Assembly: GCF_009857445.1 (NCBI RefSeq)
Contig: NZ_WWCN01000009.1
Span: 209,415-273,414, forward strand
Source: Duganella flavida
Lineage (GTDB): Bacteria; Pseudomonadota; Gammaproteobacteria; Burkholderiales; Burkholderiaceae_D
Length of the DNA stretch: 64,000 nt
Direction: 5' to 3'
Of the stretch, positions 7,801 to 17,512 are shown in pieces. A program made the position numbers and the translations under genes. Below the pieces are notes generated by a model. It was not told where the DNA came from. It searched no databases and saw only the letters and a program-made list of their open reading frames with translations. The stretch's first letter is position 1. Each line of letters opens with the position of its first letter.

Positions 7801-10800
7801 TGAAGCAATCCAAACCGCGCATTCGCGCGCTGCACACCGCGCTAGCGCTCACCCTGCCCGCGCTTGGCGCGATGGGCGCGCCACAGGCTCACGCCAGCGC
7901 TGGCTCGGCCACAGCGACTTACCCAACCTGGGATGGCAAGCAGGAGACAGTGCGCTACGCCACGCCGGACACCAACGCTGCGCCACGCAGCTACACGCAA
8001 TCGACCACCATGCGCGTGCGCGAAGGCGGCAAACAGGAAATCGTTTATACCGAATCGCCGGCCCTGCCGACGGTCCGCAGCGGCAATCTCGCTTTCGATG
8101 CGCTGTTCGCGCTGGCCGGCAACGAGATGAAACTGGACTCCGTCAGCGAAATCCGCGACGGCAGCTACAACGGCGGCAACGCCATTCCTTGCGAGTGCTT
8201 TGAAACGGGCGAGTTGTGGCACTACGTCTGGACACGCGACTTGTCGTACGCTGCATCCCTGGGCCTCGGCATGCTGGACCCGCAGCGCACGCGCAATTCG
8301 CTGGAGTTCAAACTGGCAGGCTACCGCGAAGGCGTAACTCCCGGCCTGCACGCCATCGGCGATGGCTACCAGATCGTGCAGGACACCGGTAGCGGTGGCA
8401 GCTGGCCGGTCAGCACGGACCGCGTGAGCTGGGCCTTCGGCGCGGACGAAGCGTTGAAAGCCCTGCCGGCCGACCAGCGCGCAGCGTTCGCGGTGAAAGC
8501 CCTGCACGCGCTGCGCAACACGCTGGAAAACGACCGTATCGCCATCTGGGACGCAGCGGACGGTTTATACAACGGCGAAGAATCCTTCCTCGACTGGCGC
8601 GATCAAACCTACGCAGCATGGATACCGAATGAGCTGTCGTACATGGCGACCTCCAAAGCGCTGTCTACCAATGCTGCACACTACAAGGCGCTGGTGCTGG
8701 CCGCGCAGCTGGCCAAGGAACAAGGGGACGCAGCGCTGTCCGCACGCTATAGCGGCTGGGCTGCGGACCTGAAAATCGCCATCAACAAACGCTTCTGGCA
8801 GGCGGATAGTGGCATGTATAGCAGCGTCACCGCCGGCCACTTCGATGGCGCGGCGATGTACAAGTACGACTGGCTGGGGCAATCGCTGGCCATCGTTACC
8901 GGCATCGCGGACCAGCAGCAGGCGCAGAGCATTCTTGCGCATTATCCGCATGGTCCGCTCGGTGCGCCGGTGATTTGGCCGCAGCAGTCCAACACTGCTG
9001 TGTATCACAATCGCGCCATGTGGCCCTTCGTGACGGCTTACGGTTTGAAGGCAGCAGCCATCGGCGGTAACGTTGCGGTAGCCGATGCGGCTTACGATAC
9101 CTTGATGCGTGGTGCGGCCACCAACCTGTCCAACATGGAGAATCTCGAATGGCTGTCCGGCCAGCCGACACTGGATGATGGCAAGCTGAGTGGCCCGGTG
9201 GTCAACTCGCGTCGCCAGTTGTGGTCTGTCGGCGGCTATCTCGGCATGGTGGTCGGCAGCGTGTTTGGCGTGCAGACGACCAATGATGGCATTGCACTCA
9301 AGCCGTTCATCACGGCCAAGCTGCGGCGCGATGCATTTGCGGGAAGCGATGCGATTACGCTCAATAACCTCTCGGTGCGCGGCAAGCGCATTAACGTGCG
9401 TGTGCAGCTGCCTGCCGCTGCGCAGGGCAATGGCTACTACACGGTCGATGGCATTACGCTGAACGGCAAGCAGGCCAGCGCCGCGCTGGCGTGGGATGCG
9501 CTAGGTGAGGACAACGCGATTGAGATCCGCCTCGGCAAACTGCTGCCCGGCCAGCAGGACAAGCGCAGCGTAAGCGCCAAGCCGCTGGTGCAGGACGCCG
9601 CAGTTTACGCGCCGGCCGAGCCGCGCATCGTAAAACTGGAGCGCGGCACATATGGTTATCCGACGCTGCAGATCGATGGCAGCGGCAAGGGCATTGTGTA
9701 CAACATCTACCGCAACGGCCAACTGGTTGGCCCACGCATCAGTGCCGGCAAGTGGGCTGACCGCCGTGCCGGCGCGGAAGCCAACTTGTGCTACGCGGTA
9801 GAAGCGGTGTACGCCAAATCTGGCAATCGCAGCCACCACAGCATGCCGGTCTGCCTGAACGCTGGCGAAGAAATCCAGGTCGCTCGCGTCGACTTCGGCG
9901 CGACGCCGGGCAACTTCACGCAAACCATCAAGGTAGACCGCGACGGCAGCTACGCTGTGCAAATCAAATACCGCAACACCGCGCACCAGATCAATCTCGG
10001 TGTCAGCGGCGGCGTGAAATGGGCATCGCTGAAAGACAGCGACGGCACCGTCATCGCCAACGGCGTGCTGCAACTGCCGCACTCCCCAGCCGACGAAGGC
10101 GCCAAGTACTCAACACCGTTGCGCGCCAAGCTCAAAGCCGGCAGCTATACACTGCAGCTGGATGACTTCTACAACATGAGCTACATGAAGAACAACGCCA
10201 CCTACAGCGATGCTGGCGGCGTCAAAGGCCCATCCAACAAATTCGACATCCATGGCGTACGCGTGATGCCAGTACCAGCCAGCAACGCGCCAACACTGGC
10301 CATCCCCGCCGGCACCTTGCGCATCATCGATAACTTCGCCTCGCCGCAACTAGGCAACAGCCGCAAGCTGCGCATCTATCTGCCGCCCGGCTACGATGCG
10401 CATACGCAGCAGCGCTACCCGGTGCTGTACATGCACGACGGCCAGAACCTGTTCGATCCGAAAACCGCAGCCTACGGCGCGGCATGGGAAATTGGCACGG
10501 CGATGGACAAGCTGATCGCCGCCAGCGCCATCGAGCCAGCCATCGTGGTCGGCATCGACAACACCGTCGACCGCATTGGCGAATACACACCATGCTGCGA
10601 CAAGGAGTACGGCGGCGGCAAGCTTGATGCCTACGCAGCCTTCGTCGTCGATACCGTCAAGCCGTGGGCCGACGCCAATCTGCGCACGCAGCCAGGCCGC
10701 GAACACACTGCGATCATGGGATCCTCGCTGGGCGGCATCGCCTCGGTCTACATCGGCCAAAAATATCCGCAGGTGTTTTCCAAGGCGGGCGGCGTTTCGA

Positions 10801-11063
10801 GTTCGTTCTGGTGGAACGACAAAGCATTCGTGAAGAATGTGCCGGCGCACCAGCCGGTGAAGTTCTACATCGACGCAGGCACCGCCGGCGACGGCATCGA
10901 AGACACGCGCAAAATGCGTGACGCCATGCTGGCGCAAGGCTACAAGCTCGATGAAGACTTGTACTACTACGAAGCGGAAGGTGGCTCGCACAACGAGAAA
11001 TCGTGGGCGGCGCGCGTGCACCTGCCGCTGACTTGGTTCTTCAAGAAGCAACCAGTGAAGTAA
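7800..11063 (+). CDS. Fusion protein: six-hairpin (alpha/alpha)6 glycosidase plus PF00756-type esterase
   Basis: An exported protein of 1,087 residues with a signal peptide ending near ...GAPQAHA. Residues about 60-530 look like an (alpha/alpha)6 glycosidase of the glucoamylase/amylo-1,6-glucosidase type (WTRDLSYAASLGL, ENLEWLSGQP). Residues about 600-830 form fibronectin- or carbohydrate-binding-like beta modules. The C-terminus (about 840-1085) is an alpha/beta-hydrolase of the esterase-D/feruloyl-esterase family, with GSSLGG (Ser976) and a late SHNEKSW His. Translation is coupled to the amylase. The pair could split starch oligosaccharides and remove ester groups from decorated glucans; this is inference. 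The last 23 bases overlap the convergent GGDEF/EAL gene. Confidence 0.85.
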   Translation: MKQSKPRIRALHTALALTLPALGAMGAPQAHASAGSATATYPTWDGKQETVRYATPDTNAAPRSYTQSTTMRVREGGKQEIVYTESPALPTVRSGNLAFDALFALAGNEMKLDSVSEIRDGSYNGGNAIPCECFETGELWHYVWTRDLSYAASLGLGMLDPQRTRNSLEFKLAGYREGVTPGLHAIGDGYQIVQDTGSGGSWPVSTDRVSWAFGADEALKALPADQRAAFAVKALHALRNTLENDRIAIWDAADGLYNGEESFLDWRDQTYAAWIPNELSYMATSKALSTNAAHYKALVLAAQLAKEQGDAALSARYSGWAADLKIAINKRFWQADSGMYSSVTAGHFDGAAMYKYDWLGQSLAIVTGIADQQQAQSILAHYPHGPLGAPVIWPQQSNTAVYHNRAMWPFVTAYGLKAAAIGGNVAVADAAYDTLMRGAATNLSNMENLEWLSGQPTLDDGKLSGPVVNSRRQLWSVGGYLGMVVGSVFGVQTTNDGIALKPFITAKLRRDAFAGSDAITLNNLSVRGKRINVRVQLPAAAQGNGYYTVDGITLNGKQASAALAWDALGEDNAIEIRLGKLLPGQQDKRSVSAKPLVQDAAVYAPAEPRIVKLERGTYGYPTLQIDGSGKGIVYNIYRNGQLVGPRISAGKWADRRAGAEANLCYAVEAVYAKSGNRSHHSMPVCLNAGEEIQVARVDFGATPGNFTQTIKVDRDGSYAVQIKYRNTAHQINLGVSGGVKWASLKDSDGTVIANGVLQLPHSPADEGAKYSTPLRAKLKAGSYTLQLDDFYNMSYMKNNATYSDAGGVKGPSNKFDIHGVRVMPVPASNAPTLAIPAGTLRIIDNFASPQLGNSRKLRIYLPPGYDAHTQQRYPVLYMHDGQNLFDPKTAAYGAAWEIGTAMDKLIAASAIEPAIVVGIDNTVDRIGEYTPCCDKEYGGGKLDAYAAFVVDTVKPWADANLRTQPGREHTAIMGSSLGGIASVYIGQKYPQVFSKAGGVSSSFWWNDKAFVKNVPAHQPVKFYIDAGTAGDGIEDTRKMRDAMLAQGYKLDEDLYYYEAEGGSHNEKSWAARVHLPLTWFFKKQPVK

Positions 11064-12504
11064 GTGAAGCGATACGCTGCTGGCGTCCCACCAGCAGCGC
11101 TTCCACGTCCTCCGGCGCGACGGCGCCGCTCAGGCAAAAGCCGAACGCCTCGTCGCAGCCCATCGCCGTCAACTGCGCCAGCTGCTCGCTGGTTTCCACG
11201 CCGGCCGCAATCACCTGCATATTGAGTGTGTGCGCCATCTCAATGATGGCCCGCACCATCGCGCCGCCGCGCGACAAATCATCGACAAACGATTTATCGA
11301 TCTTCACCACATCCACCGGAAAGCGCCGCAGGTAGTTAAGCGAGGCATAGCCGGTGCCGAAATCGCTAATCGCAATCCGCACGCCCAGCTGCTTGAACTG
11401 GTGCAGGATCTCCTCCGTGTTCTGCGATTTATCGATCAGCATCGCCTCGGTGATTTCCAGCTCGATGCAGCGGCCCGGCACGCGGGCCTTTTCCAGCGTG
11501 CCAGCAAACACCTGCACGATATCCTTATGGAAGAACTGGCGCGGCGACAGGTGCACCGCCACCGTCAGCAAATGCCCCTTGTCCATCCAGCGGCTCACTT
11601 GCGTCGCCGCCGTCGCCATCACCCACGCGCCGACCGGCAGGATCAAGGCGCTTTGCTCCAGCACCGGCAGGAAGTCCAACGGCATCACCAGTCCCAGCTC
11701 CGGGTGCTTCCAGCGCAGCAGCGCCTTCACGCCGGTGATGCGTTGTGCTTTCAAATCCAGCTTGGGCTGGTAGGCCAGCAGGAATTCATTGTGCTCCTGC
11801 GCGTGGCGCAATGCTGTTTCGAGTATCAGGCTGGAATAGGCGCGCGCCTGCATGCTGGGCAGGAAACGCAGGCTGGCGCCTTTGCCGCGCTGCTTGGCCG
11901 CGTACATCGCCAGGTCAGCTTTCTCGACCAGCGTTTCGATATCCTCATCATCGTCCGGATACACGGCCACGCCGATGCTGGCCGCCACCGGCATCAAGCC
12001 GCCGCTGATGACGAACGGCTCGGCGATCGCCTTCATGATTTTTTCCGCCACCTGCTGGGCGTCGGCGCCGGTGCGCAGCTCCGTCAACAGCACGATGAAT
12101 TCATCCCCCCCCTGGCGCGCCACCGTGTCCACCTCGCGCACGCACTGGCGCAGGCGCTGGGCAAATTGCACCAGCACCTGGTCGCCAGCGTCGTGGCCCA
12201 AGGTGTCGTTGATGGTCTTGAAGTGATCGATGTCGATAAACAGCACCGCCAGCAAACTCTCGTGCCGGCGCGCGTAGGCCACGCCGTGCTCCAGCTGCAT
12301 CTGCAACTGCAGGCGGTTCGGCAAGCCGGTGAGACTGTCGTGATGGGCGATGAAATCGAGGCGCATTTCGGTGTCGCGCTGCGCCGCCAGCGCCGCCTGC
12401 AACTGCGCGCAGCGCGCTCGCAAGCCGCGCGCCTGCCATTGACCGGCTGTCAGCGCCAGCAGACATGGCGCCACACCGGCCACTACCGGCCATAAGCTGT
12501 TCAT
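11041..12504 (-). CDS. GGDEF diguanylate cyclase with degenerate EAL domain
   Basis: An inner-membrane signalling protein of 487 residues. The start chosen is the ATG at 12504, which follows a GGGAGGG ribosome site; a further upstream ATG has none. It has one N-terminal membrane segment, then a GGDEF domain with an intact RQGGDEF active site and an intact product-inhibition site (REVD, five residues earlier). The EAL domain is altered at key acidic positions: EALLRW is KALLRW, DDFGTGY is SDFGTGY, and EGVET is AGVET. It is probably a c-di-GMP synthase whose EAL part no longer hydrolyses c-di-GMP. It is convergent with the glycosidase fusion, overlapping it by 23 bp. Confidence 0.92.
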   Translation of the reverse strand: MNSLWPVVAGVAPCLLALTAGQWQARGLRARCAQLQAALAAQRDTEMRLDFIAHHDSLTGLPNRLQLQMQLEHGVAYARRHESLLAVLFIDIDHFKTINDTLGHDAGDQVLVQFAQRLRQCVREVDTVARQGGDEFIVLLTELRTGADAQQVAEKIMKAIAEPFVISGGLMPVAASIGVAVYPDDDEDIETLVEKADLAMYAAKQRGKGASLRFLPSMQARAYSSLILETALRHAQEHNEFLLAYQPKLDLKAQRITGVKALLRWKHPELGLVMPLDFLPVLEQSALILPVGAWVMATAATQVSRWMDKGHLLTVAVHLSPRQFFHKDIVQVFAGTLEKARVPGRCIELEITEAMLIDKSQNTEEILHQFKQLGVRIAISDFGTGYASLNYLRRFPVDVVKIDKSFVDDLSRGGAMVRAIIEMAHTLNMQVIAAGVETSEQLAQLTAMGCDEAFGFCLSGAVAPEDVEALLVGRQQRIASLTSLVAS

Positions 12505-12549
12505 GCTGTCCCTCCCCGTCGGACTGCGGAAAAGGAATGATAGGAGATC

Positions 12550-12605
12550 GCGCACAAACAAACAGGCCGTTCACGCGCCCGGTTGAGGCGCATCAAACGG
12601 CCTGT
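12550..12605 (-). terminator. Terminator after the chemotaxis receptor gene
   Basis: A perfect 10-bp stem ACAGGCCGTT/AACGGCCTGT (12562-12571 with 12596-12605) encloses a smaller GCGCC/GGCGC hairpin. On the minus strand it is followed by the T-rich run TGTTTGTTTG. It lies just after the chemoreceptor stop codon. Confidence 0.75.
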
Positions 12606-12617
12606 GGCAAAAGCTGA

Positions 12618-14243
12618 TTAGGTCAGCTGCAAGGCCCGGCTGCGCGAGGGCGGCAAGGCGGCTACGCCTGATTGTCCTTGCAGCTTGAAGATGCTGACCG
12701 CCTCCGCCAACGTCGCCGCCTGCTGCTGCAGCGCGTCAGCCGCAGCGGCGGCCTCCTCCACCAGAGCGGCGTTCTGCTGCGTCACGCTGTCCATCTGGCT
12801 GATGGCGATGCTGATCTGTTCGATGCCGTCACGCTGTTCGCCGCTGGCCACCGAAATCTCGCCGATGATGGCGGTCACACGCTGTACGCTGGTCACCACC
12901 TCGTTCATGGTGTCACCGGCCTGCCCGACCAGCCGGCTGCCCTCTTCCACGCGGCCGACCGAGTTGCCGATCAGCTCCTTGATTTCCTTGGCCGCTGCTG
13001 CCGAGCGCTGTGCCAGGTTCCGCACCTCGGACGCGACCACCGCAAAGCCACGGCCCTGCTCGCCCGCACGTGCCGCTTCCACAGCCGCATTCAGCGCCAG
13101 GATATTGGTCTGGAAGGCGATGCCGTCGATCACGCCGATGATGTCGACAATCTTGCGCGAGCTGTCGTTGATCTCGCCCATGGTGCGCACCATCTGCTCC
13201 ACCGCGCTGCCGCCCTTGGCCGCGACCGAGCTGGCGTTATCGGCCAGCCGGCAAGCTTCAGCGGCGTTCTCGTTATTCTGCTTGACGGTAGTAGTCAGCT
13301 GCACCATCGCCGCGGCGGTTTCTTCCAGCGAGCTGGCTTGCTCTTCCGTGCGCCCCGACAGGTCAAGATTGCCGGCGGCGATTTCCACCGTGGCGTCGTG
13401 AATGGTCTCGGTACCGGTCCGCACCTGGCCGACGATGTTGCTGAGGTTCTGCTGCATCAGCTTGAGCGCGCCCAGCAGGTCGCCAATCTCGTCGGTGCTA
13501 TTGACGCGCACCTCGCTGCTGAGGTCGCCGCCAGCCACGGTTTGCGCCACGCTGACCGCCTCGTCCAACGGCTTGGTGATGCTCTTGATCAGCCACAGCA
13601 TGGTCACCACGCCGACCACCAGCGTAATCAGCACCGTGATGCCCATCGCCAGCAAGGCCGAGCGGTGGGCGGCGGCGTTTTGCTCGGCCGTGGTTTCGCT
13701 CAGGCGCTTGGACTCGGCACCGATGAAGGCGACGATGTCGTCGATCTTCTTGGTCGGCTCGCGGTCCATGCCTTTAACCAGCGCATCGACCACATGCGCG
13801 CTCTCACCGTTGGCGGAATCGTATTTTTTCAACGCCTCCATATAGCGCGTGACCAGCTCGTTCTGGGTCTTGATGGCCTCGTCCACCAGCGGCGTGCGCA
13901 GCTGGAGTTTATCCAGCAGCGCATCGAGCTTTTGCAGCTCAGCGCGAGTGGTCTCACCGCCCTTGACGAAGGCCTTGCTGTACTTGTCCAGCTGGGCCGG
14001 ATCATTACCTCGGATCAGGATGTTCTTCCATTCCTGCACCTGGGTCTTGAATTCCACCTGCGCGCCGCGCGCGGTGTCGATGGCCTGGCTCATGGCAACC
14101 GAGCGGGCCATCGCGTCGGCGGCGCGCGCATTGCTGTGATCCAGGGCGCGCCAGCCGGCGGTGGCTACCACCGCCAGTGCGACAAAGAAGAATGCCCCTA
14201 GCAACCCTAAGCGCACGCCGATCTTGAGATTGGCGAGTTTCAT
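12618..14243 (-). CDS. Methyl-accepting chemotaxis protein
   Basis: A transmembrane chemoreceptor of 541 residues that would signal to CheA/CheW. The order is TM1 (about 11-31), a four-helix-bundle sensor domain of about 160 residues, TM2 (about 190-213), HAMP, and a long coiled-coil signalling domain. The conserved hairpin tip is clear ([20 protein letters not shown], then [16 protein letters not shown]). Methylation-site regions flank it ([14 protein letters not shown]). The start follows an AAGGAGG ribosome site. No chemotaxis kinase genes are near, so it is an orphan receptor. The ligand is unknown. Confidence 0.95.
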   Translation of the reverse strand: MKLANLKIGVRLGLLGAFFFVALAVVATAGWRALDHSNARAADAMARSVAMSQAIDTARGAQVEFKTQVQEWKNILIRGNDPAQLDKYSKAFVKGGETTRAELQKLDALLDKLQLRTPLVDEAIKTQNELVTRYMEALKKYDSANGESAHVVDALVKGMDREPTKKIDDIVAFIGAESKRLSETTAEQNAAAHRSALLAMGITVLITLVVGVVTMLWLIKSITKPLDEAVSVAQTVAGGDLSSEVRVNSTDEIGDLLGALKLMQQNLSNIVGQVRTGTETIHDATVEIAAGNLDLSGRTEEQASSLEETAAAMVQLTTTVKQNNENAAEACRLADNASSVAAKGGSAVEQMVRTMGEINDSSRKIVDIIGVIDGIAFQTNILALNAAVEAARAGEQGRGFAVVASEVRNLAQRSAAAAKEIKELIGNSVGRVEEGSRLVGQAGDTMNEVVTSVQRVTAIIGEISVASGEQRDGIEQISIAISQMDSVTQQNAALVEEAAAAADALQQQAATLAEAVSIFKLQGQSGVAALPPSRSRALQLT

Positions 14244-14336
14244 CGTTTCCTCCTTGGCAAGGACTGTTACCCATCATGCACGCGTGCCGCGCAAATGCCA
14301 ATATGGAGACGAGAAAATTCTAACGAATTCTCACGG

Positions 14337-14849
14337 CTACAACAGCTCGCGGCAGTAAATATTAGTAGGACGACCATCCGGCGGCAGCACCTTGTGCTCA
14401 ACAAACGTCAAGCCCAGCTTGGCCAGCAGATTGATCGACACCGTGTTGGCCGGATTGGTGATGCCCATCAGGCGCGGCAGGCGCAGCACGTCACGCGCAT
14501 AGGCCACCACAGCCGATGCCGCTTCGTAGGTATAGCCCTGGCCGAAATGGACCGGGCGGATGGCGTAGCCGATATCGACCTCGGGCAGGCTGTCGCGCTT
14601 GATCAGACCACACAAACCCAACGCCAAACCGTCGCTCTTACGCTCCATCACATACAGCGAGTGGCCGAGGCGCTGCTGCATCACGCACGGGCCGTCAAGA
14701 ATTGCGCTGCGTGCTTCCGCAACGGTGCGGATGCCTTTGTCGCCGATGTGCTCCAGCCAGGTCGGATCGTTGACCAGCTCGTAGTAAAACAGATCGTCGT
14801 CAGCGTTGATGGTGCGCAGGGTAAGGCGTGCGGTTTCCAGTATTTTCAT
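14337..14849 (-). CDS. GNAT family N-acetyltransferase (RimJ/RimL-like)
   Basis: An acetyl-CoA-dependent acyltransferase of about 170 residues starting MKILETARLTLRTI, the usual opening of RimJ/RimL-type enzymes. The acetyl-CoA-binding motif A is seen as FGQGYTYEAASAV, followed by LGLTFVEHKVL. The ATG at 14849 overlaps the stop of the upstream acetyltransferase gene (ATGA), so the two are co-translated. A longer frame upstream exists but runs inside the neighbouring gene and was not used. Substrate unknown. Confidence 0.88.
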   Translation of the reverse strand: MKILETARLTLRTINADDDLFYYELVNDPTWLEHIGDKGIRTVAEARSAILDGPCVMQQRLGHSLYVMERKSDGLALGLCGLIKRDSLPEVDIGYAIRPVHFGQGYTYEAASAVVAYARDVLRLPRLMGITNPANTVSINLLAKLGLTFVEHKVLPPDGRPTNIYCRELL

Positions 14850-15367
14850 GCGTCCGGCCAGTGAGTGGGGTCTGCCAGCAATTGGTACATAACATAGACG
14901 TCCACATAGCCGAGGTGTTGATGACGGTAAGCGCGCGGCAAGGTGCCGACGATGGAGAAGCCCAGCTTCTTCCACAGCAGCACGGCCGGCATATTCGAGC
15001 TGACTACATAGTTGAACTGCATCGCCAGGTAGCCATCGGTGCGGGCGCGCTCGATGCAATCAATGCCCAGCAGCTTGCCGACGCCGACGCCCTGCGCAGC
15101 CGGGCTGACCATGAAGGACGCGTTGGCCACGTGGGCGCCACGGTCGCGCTGGTTCGGCATCAGGCGGTACATGCCGACCAAACGCTCGCCGTTGAGGATG
15201 GCAACATAAGTCTGGATGCCCGGGCCGAACCAGTACGCGTGACAATCTTCGCGGCTGGTGTCGGCGGCAAAATAATAAGTGTCGCCGCTGGCGATCAGTT
15301 CCTGGAATATTTCCCACATCGTGCCAAAATCGGCTTCTGTTGCGGGTCGGATGGCGATTTCTTTCAA
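14846..15367 (-). CDS. GNAT family N-acetyltransferase
   Basis: A second GNAT protein of 173 residues, first in a two-gene operon with the acetyltransferase downstream. It begins at a TTG codon (15365-15367) preceded by a GTGGAG ribosome site with a five-base spacer. Motif A is present as GVGVGKLLGIDCIERA, and the C-terminal part (NMPAVLLWKKLGFSIVGTLPRA) is typical of the family members that resemble YhhY and phosphinothricin acetyltransferases. Overlap with the next gene is four bases. The substrate cannot be deduced. Confidence 0.88.
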   Translation of the reverse strand: MKEIAIRPATEADFGTMWEIFQELIASGDTYYFAADTSREDCHAYWFGPGIQTYVAILNGERLVGMYRLMPNQRDRGAHVANASFMVSPAAQGVGVGKLLGIDCIERARTDGYLAMQFNYVVSSNMPAVLLWKKLGFSIVGTLPRAYRHQHLGYVDVYVMYQLLADPTHWPDA

Positions 15368-15427
15368 GATAACTCCACACGCATTTAACAGTGATCAATT
15401 GTCATGTATTTCGAGGTGCAAGTCCAG

Positions 15428-16702
15428 CTAGCGGCCCAAGCGGAAATTCACGTGCTCGGGACGGCCCGGCAGATCCAGCCGTGCATGCGCCCGCGGCGAC
15501 TCGGCGATGATCTTCCCGCGCCGCATTACCAGGCGGCGCGCGGCGCGCAGGCGGATCGCTTCCACCGGATCGGCCGCATCGAGTAGCACCAGGTCGGCAT
15601 GGCAGCCGGGTGCGACGCCGTAGCCTTCCAGCCCGAGGATGGCGGCCGGGGTGGCGGTGACGGCGCGGAAGCATTCGCGCATGGCGTCCTGCCCCGTCAT
15701 CTGCGCCACGTGCAGGCCCATGTGCGCCACCTCCAGCATATCGCCCGAGCCGAGGCTGTACCAAGGGTCCATCACGCAGTCGTGGCCGAAGGCGACCGGA
15801 ATGCCGGCCGCCAGCAGTTCCGGCACGCGCGTCATGCCGCGCCGTTTTGGATAGCTGTCGTGACGGCCTTGCAAGGTGATATTGATGAGCGGGTTGGCGA
15901 TCGCCGCCACACCGGCTTCACGGATCAGCGGCAGCAGCTTGCTGACGTAGTAGTTATCCATCGAATGCATCGAAGTCAGGTGCGATCCGGCCACGCGGCC
16001 GTGCAGGCCGAGACGGTTGCTCTGGTAGGCCAGCGTCTCGATGTGGCGCGACAAGGGGTCGTCCGATTCATCGCAATGCATATCCACCATCAGGCCCTGG
16101 TCAGCGGCATACTCGCACAGGATGCGCACCGACTCGGCGCCCTCGGCCATGGTGCGCTCGAAGTGTGGAATGCCGCCGACGACATCCACACCCATCGCAA
16201 TCGCGCGCTTGAGGTTGATCAGGGCATTGGGTGCGCGCAGCACGCCGTCCTGCGGGAAAGCGACCAGCTGCAAATCAAGATACGGCGCCACCAGGCGCTT
16301 GACCTCCAGCAGCGCCTCCACCGCCAGCAGGCGGTCGTCGCAGATATCAACGTGGGAGCGGATCGCCAGCAGGCCGCGCGCCACGGCCCAGTCGCAGTAC
16401 TGCAATGCGCGTTCAATCAGCGCCTGCTGCGTGAGGTGCGGCTTGAGCTCGCCCCACAGCGCGATGCCCTCCAGCAGCGTGCCGGAGGCGTTGACGCGCG
16501 GCAGGCCGTAGCTGAGGGTGGCGTCCATGTGGAAGTGGGCATCGACAAACGGCGCCGTGAGCAGGTCGCCGGCGGCGTCGATCTCTTGCGCCGCCTGCAG
16601 CGGCAAGCGCGGCCCGACGGCGGCGATGCGTCCCTGCTCGATGGCAACGTCGACACCATGCTGCCCGTCAGCCAGATTGGCGTTGCGTATCACGACATCC
16701 AT
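15428..16702 (-). CDS. Cytosine-deaminase-like (CodA family) amidohydrolase
   Basis: A metal-dependent amidohydrolase of about 425 residues related to bacterial cytosine deaminase. The metal ligands are visible: HFHMD (about residue 60), the MHCDE block, SHLTSMH, and the late metal Asp in FGHDCVMDPWYSLG. E. coli CodA has GHDDV at this last site, and the second Asp contacts the pyrimidine ring. Here it is Cys, so the substrate may be another N-heterocycle. The ATG at 16702 was chosen because GGGAG precedes it; an ATG at 16714 is also in frame. It stands alone, with no cytosine permease next to it. Confidence 0.87.
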   Translation of the reverse strand: MDVVIRNANLADGQHGVDVAIEQGRIAAVGPRLPLQAAQEIDAAGDLLTAPFVDAHFHMDATLSYGLPRVNASGTLLEGIALWGELKPHLTQQALIERALQYCDWAVARGLLAIRSHVDICDDRLLAVEALLEVKRLVAPYLDLQLVAFPQDGVLRAPNALINLKRAIAMGVDVVGGIPHFERTMAEGAESVRILCEYAADQGLMVDMHCDESDDPLSRHIETLAYQSNRLGLHGRVAGSHLTSMHSMDNYYVSKLLPLIREAGVAAIANPLINITLQGRHDSYPKRRGMTRVPELLAAGIPVAFGHDCVMDPWYSLGSGDMLEVAHMGLHVAQMTGQDAMRECFRAVTATPAAILGLEGYGVAPGCHADLVLLDAADPVEAIRLRAARRLVMRRGKIIAESPRAHARLDLPGRPEHVNFRLGR

Positions 16703-16886
16703 CTGCGCTCCCATTGATTTAAAGTAAAACCATTGTAGGCATTTTCACCAAAATACACCAATTGTTGCATTGCATTAATTTGGATTCGTGCACACCGGGC
16801 GTCATGGTGTAAAAAATAACTTTCCAAGCGATAAAATCGTCGCTAGAATGGACTTATTGCGTTGCATCATAATTTCAGGAGAAACC

Positions 16887-17504
16887 ATGTCTTCGATCAC
16901 CGAACAGTTTTCCGCAGCCACGAAATCGCAACTTGAAGCACAGTTCCAGATCCTCAGCACCCTGGCCAGCACGGCTGTGGGTAGCGCCGAGAAAGTCTTC
17001 GCGCTGAACCTGAGCACCACCAAAGCCTCGGTAGAAAAATCCTCGGCCGCCGCCAAAAAGCTGCTGACGGCCACCGATCCAAAAGAATTCTTCAGTCTCA
17101 ACGCCGCCGAACCGGCCAGCTTTGACGGCCTGCTGGCCTACAGCCGCGAGCTGTACAGCATCGCCTCAAGCGCGCAGGACCAGTTGATCAAGAGCGCCCA
17201 GAGCACCCTGAAGCAAGTGACCGACCTGGCCGCCACCAAGGCCACCGTACTGCCGAAAATCCCGGTACTGACCTCCGTCATCGCCGCCAACGAGCCGGTG
17301 GTGGTAGCGCCGAAAGCGCCGAAAGTCAAACCGGCCGCACCGAAAGTGATCGAAGTAGTTGACGTCGAGCCAGTTGCGGAAGAAGACACCTTCATCGAAG
17401 TGAAGGCCGAAACCAAGCCGTCGTTCCCATCGGTGCCACCAAAGCCAATCGCGCTGTCGCCGGAAGACAAACCAGCCAAATCCGCCCCCAAAGCCAAAAA
17501 ATAA
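16887..17504 (+). CDS. phaP: Phasin (PHA granule-associated protein)
   Basis: A polyhydroxyalkanoate granule coat protein of 205 residues. The N-terminal 130 residues are an amphipathic helical phasin domain (ITEQFSAATKSQLEAQFQIL, then KLLTATDPKEFF). The C-terminus is a Pro/Lys/Ala-rich, PhaF-like tail ending in KSAPKAKK. The ATG follows AGGAGA. The 170-bp upstream gap holds a TTGTTGCATTGCA stretch (16762-16774), similar in kind to binding sites of the PHA regulator PhaR, and a possible -10 box TAAAAT before the start. Transcription probably stops at the long palindrome directly downstream. Confidence 0.93.
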   Translation: MSSITEQFSAATKSQLEAQFQILSTLASTAVGSAEKVFALNLSTTKASVEKSSAAAKKLLTATDPKEFFSLNAAEPASFDGLLAYSRELYSIASSAQDQLIKSAQSTLKQVTDLAATKATVLPKIPVLTSVIAANEPVVVAPKAPKVKPAAPKVIEVVDVEPVAEEDTFIEVKAETKPSFPSVPPKPIALSPEDKPAKSAPKAKK

Positions 17505-17512
17505 CTTCGGTT

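Noticed and set aside
12672..14201. A 509-codon frame opposite the chemoreceptor
   Set aside because: It is the antisense of a canonical methyl-accepting chemotaxis protein with all expected motifs, and its translation is His/Arg/Gly rich without structure.
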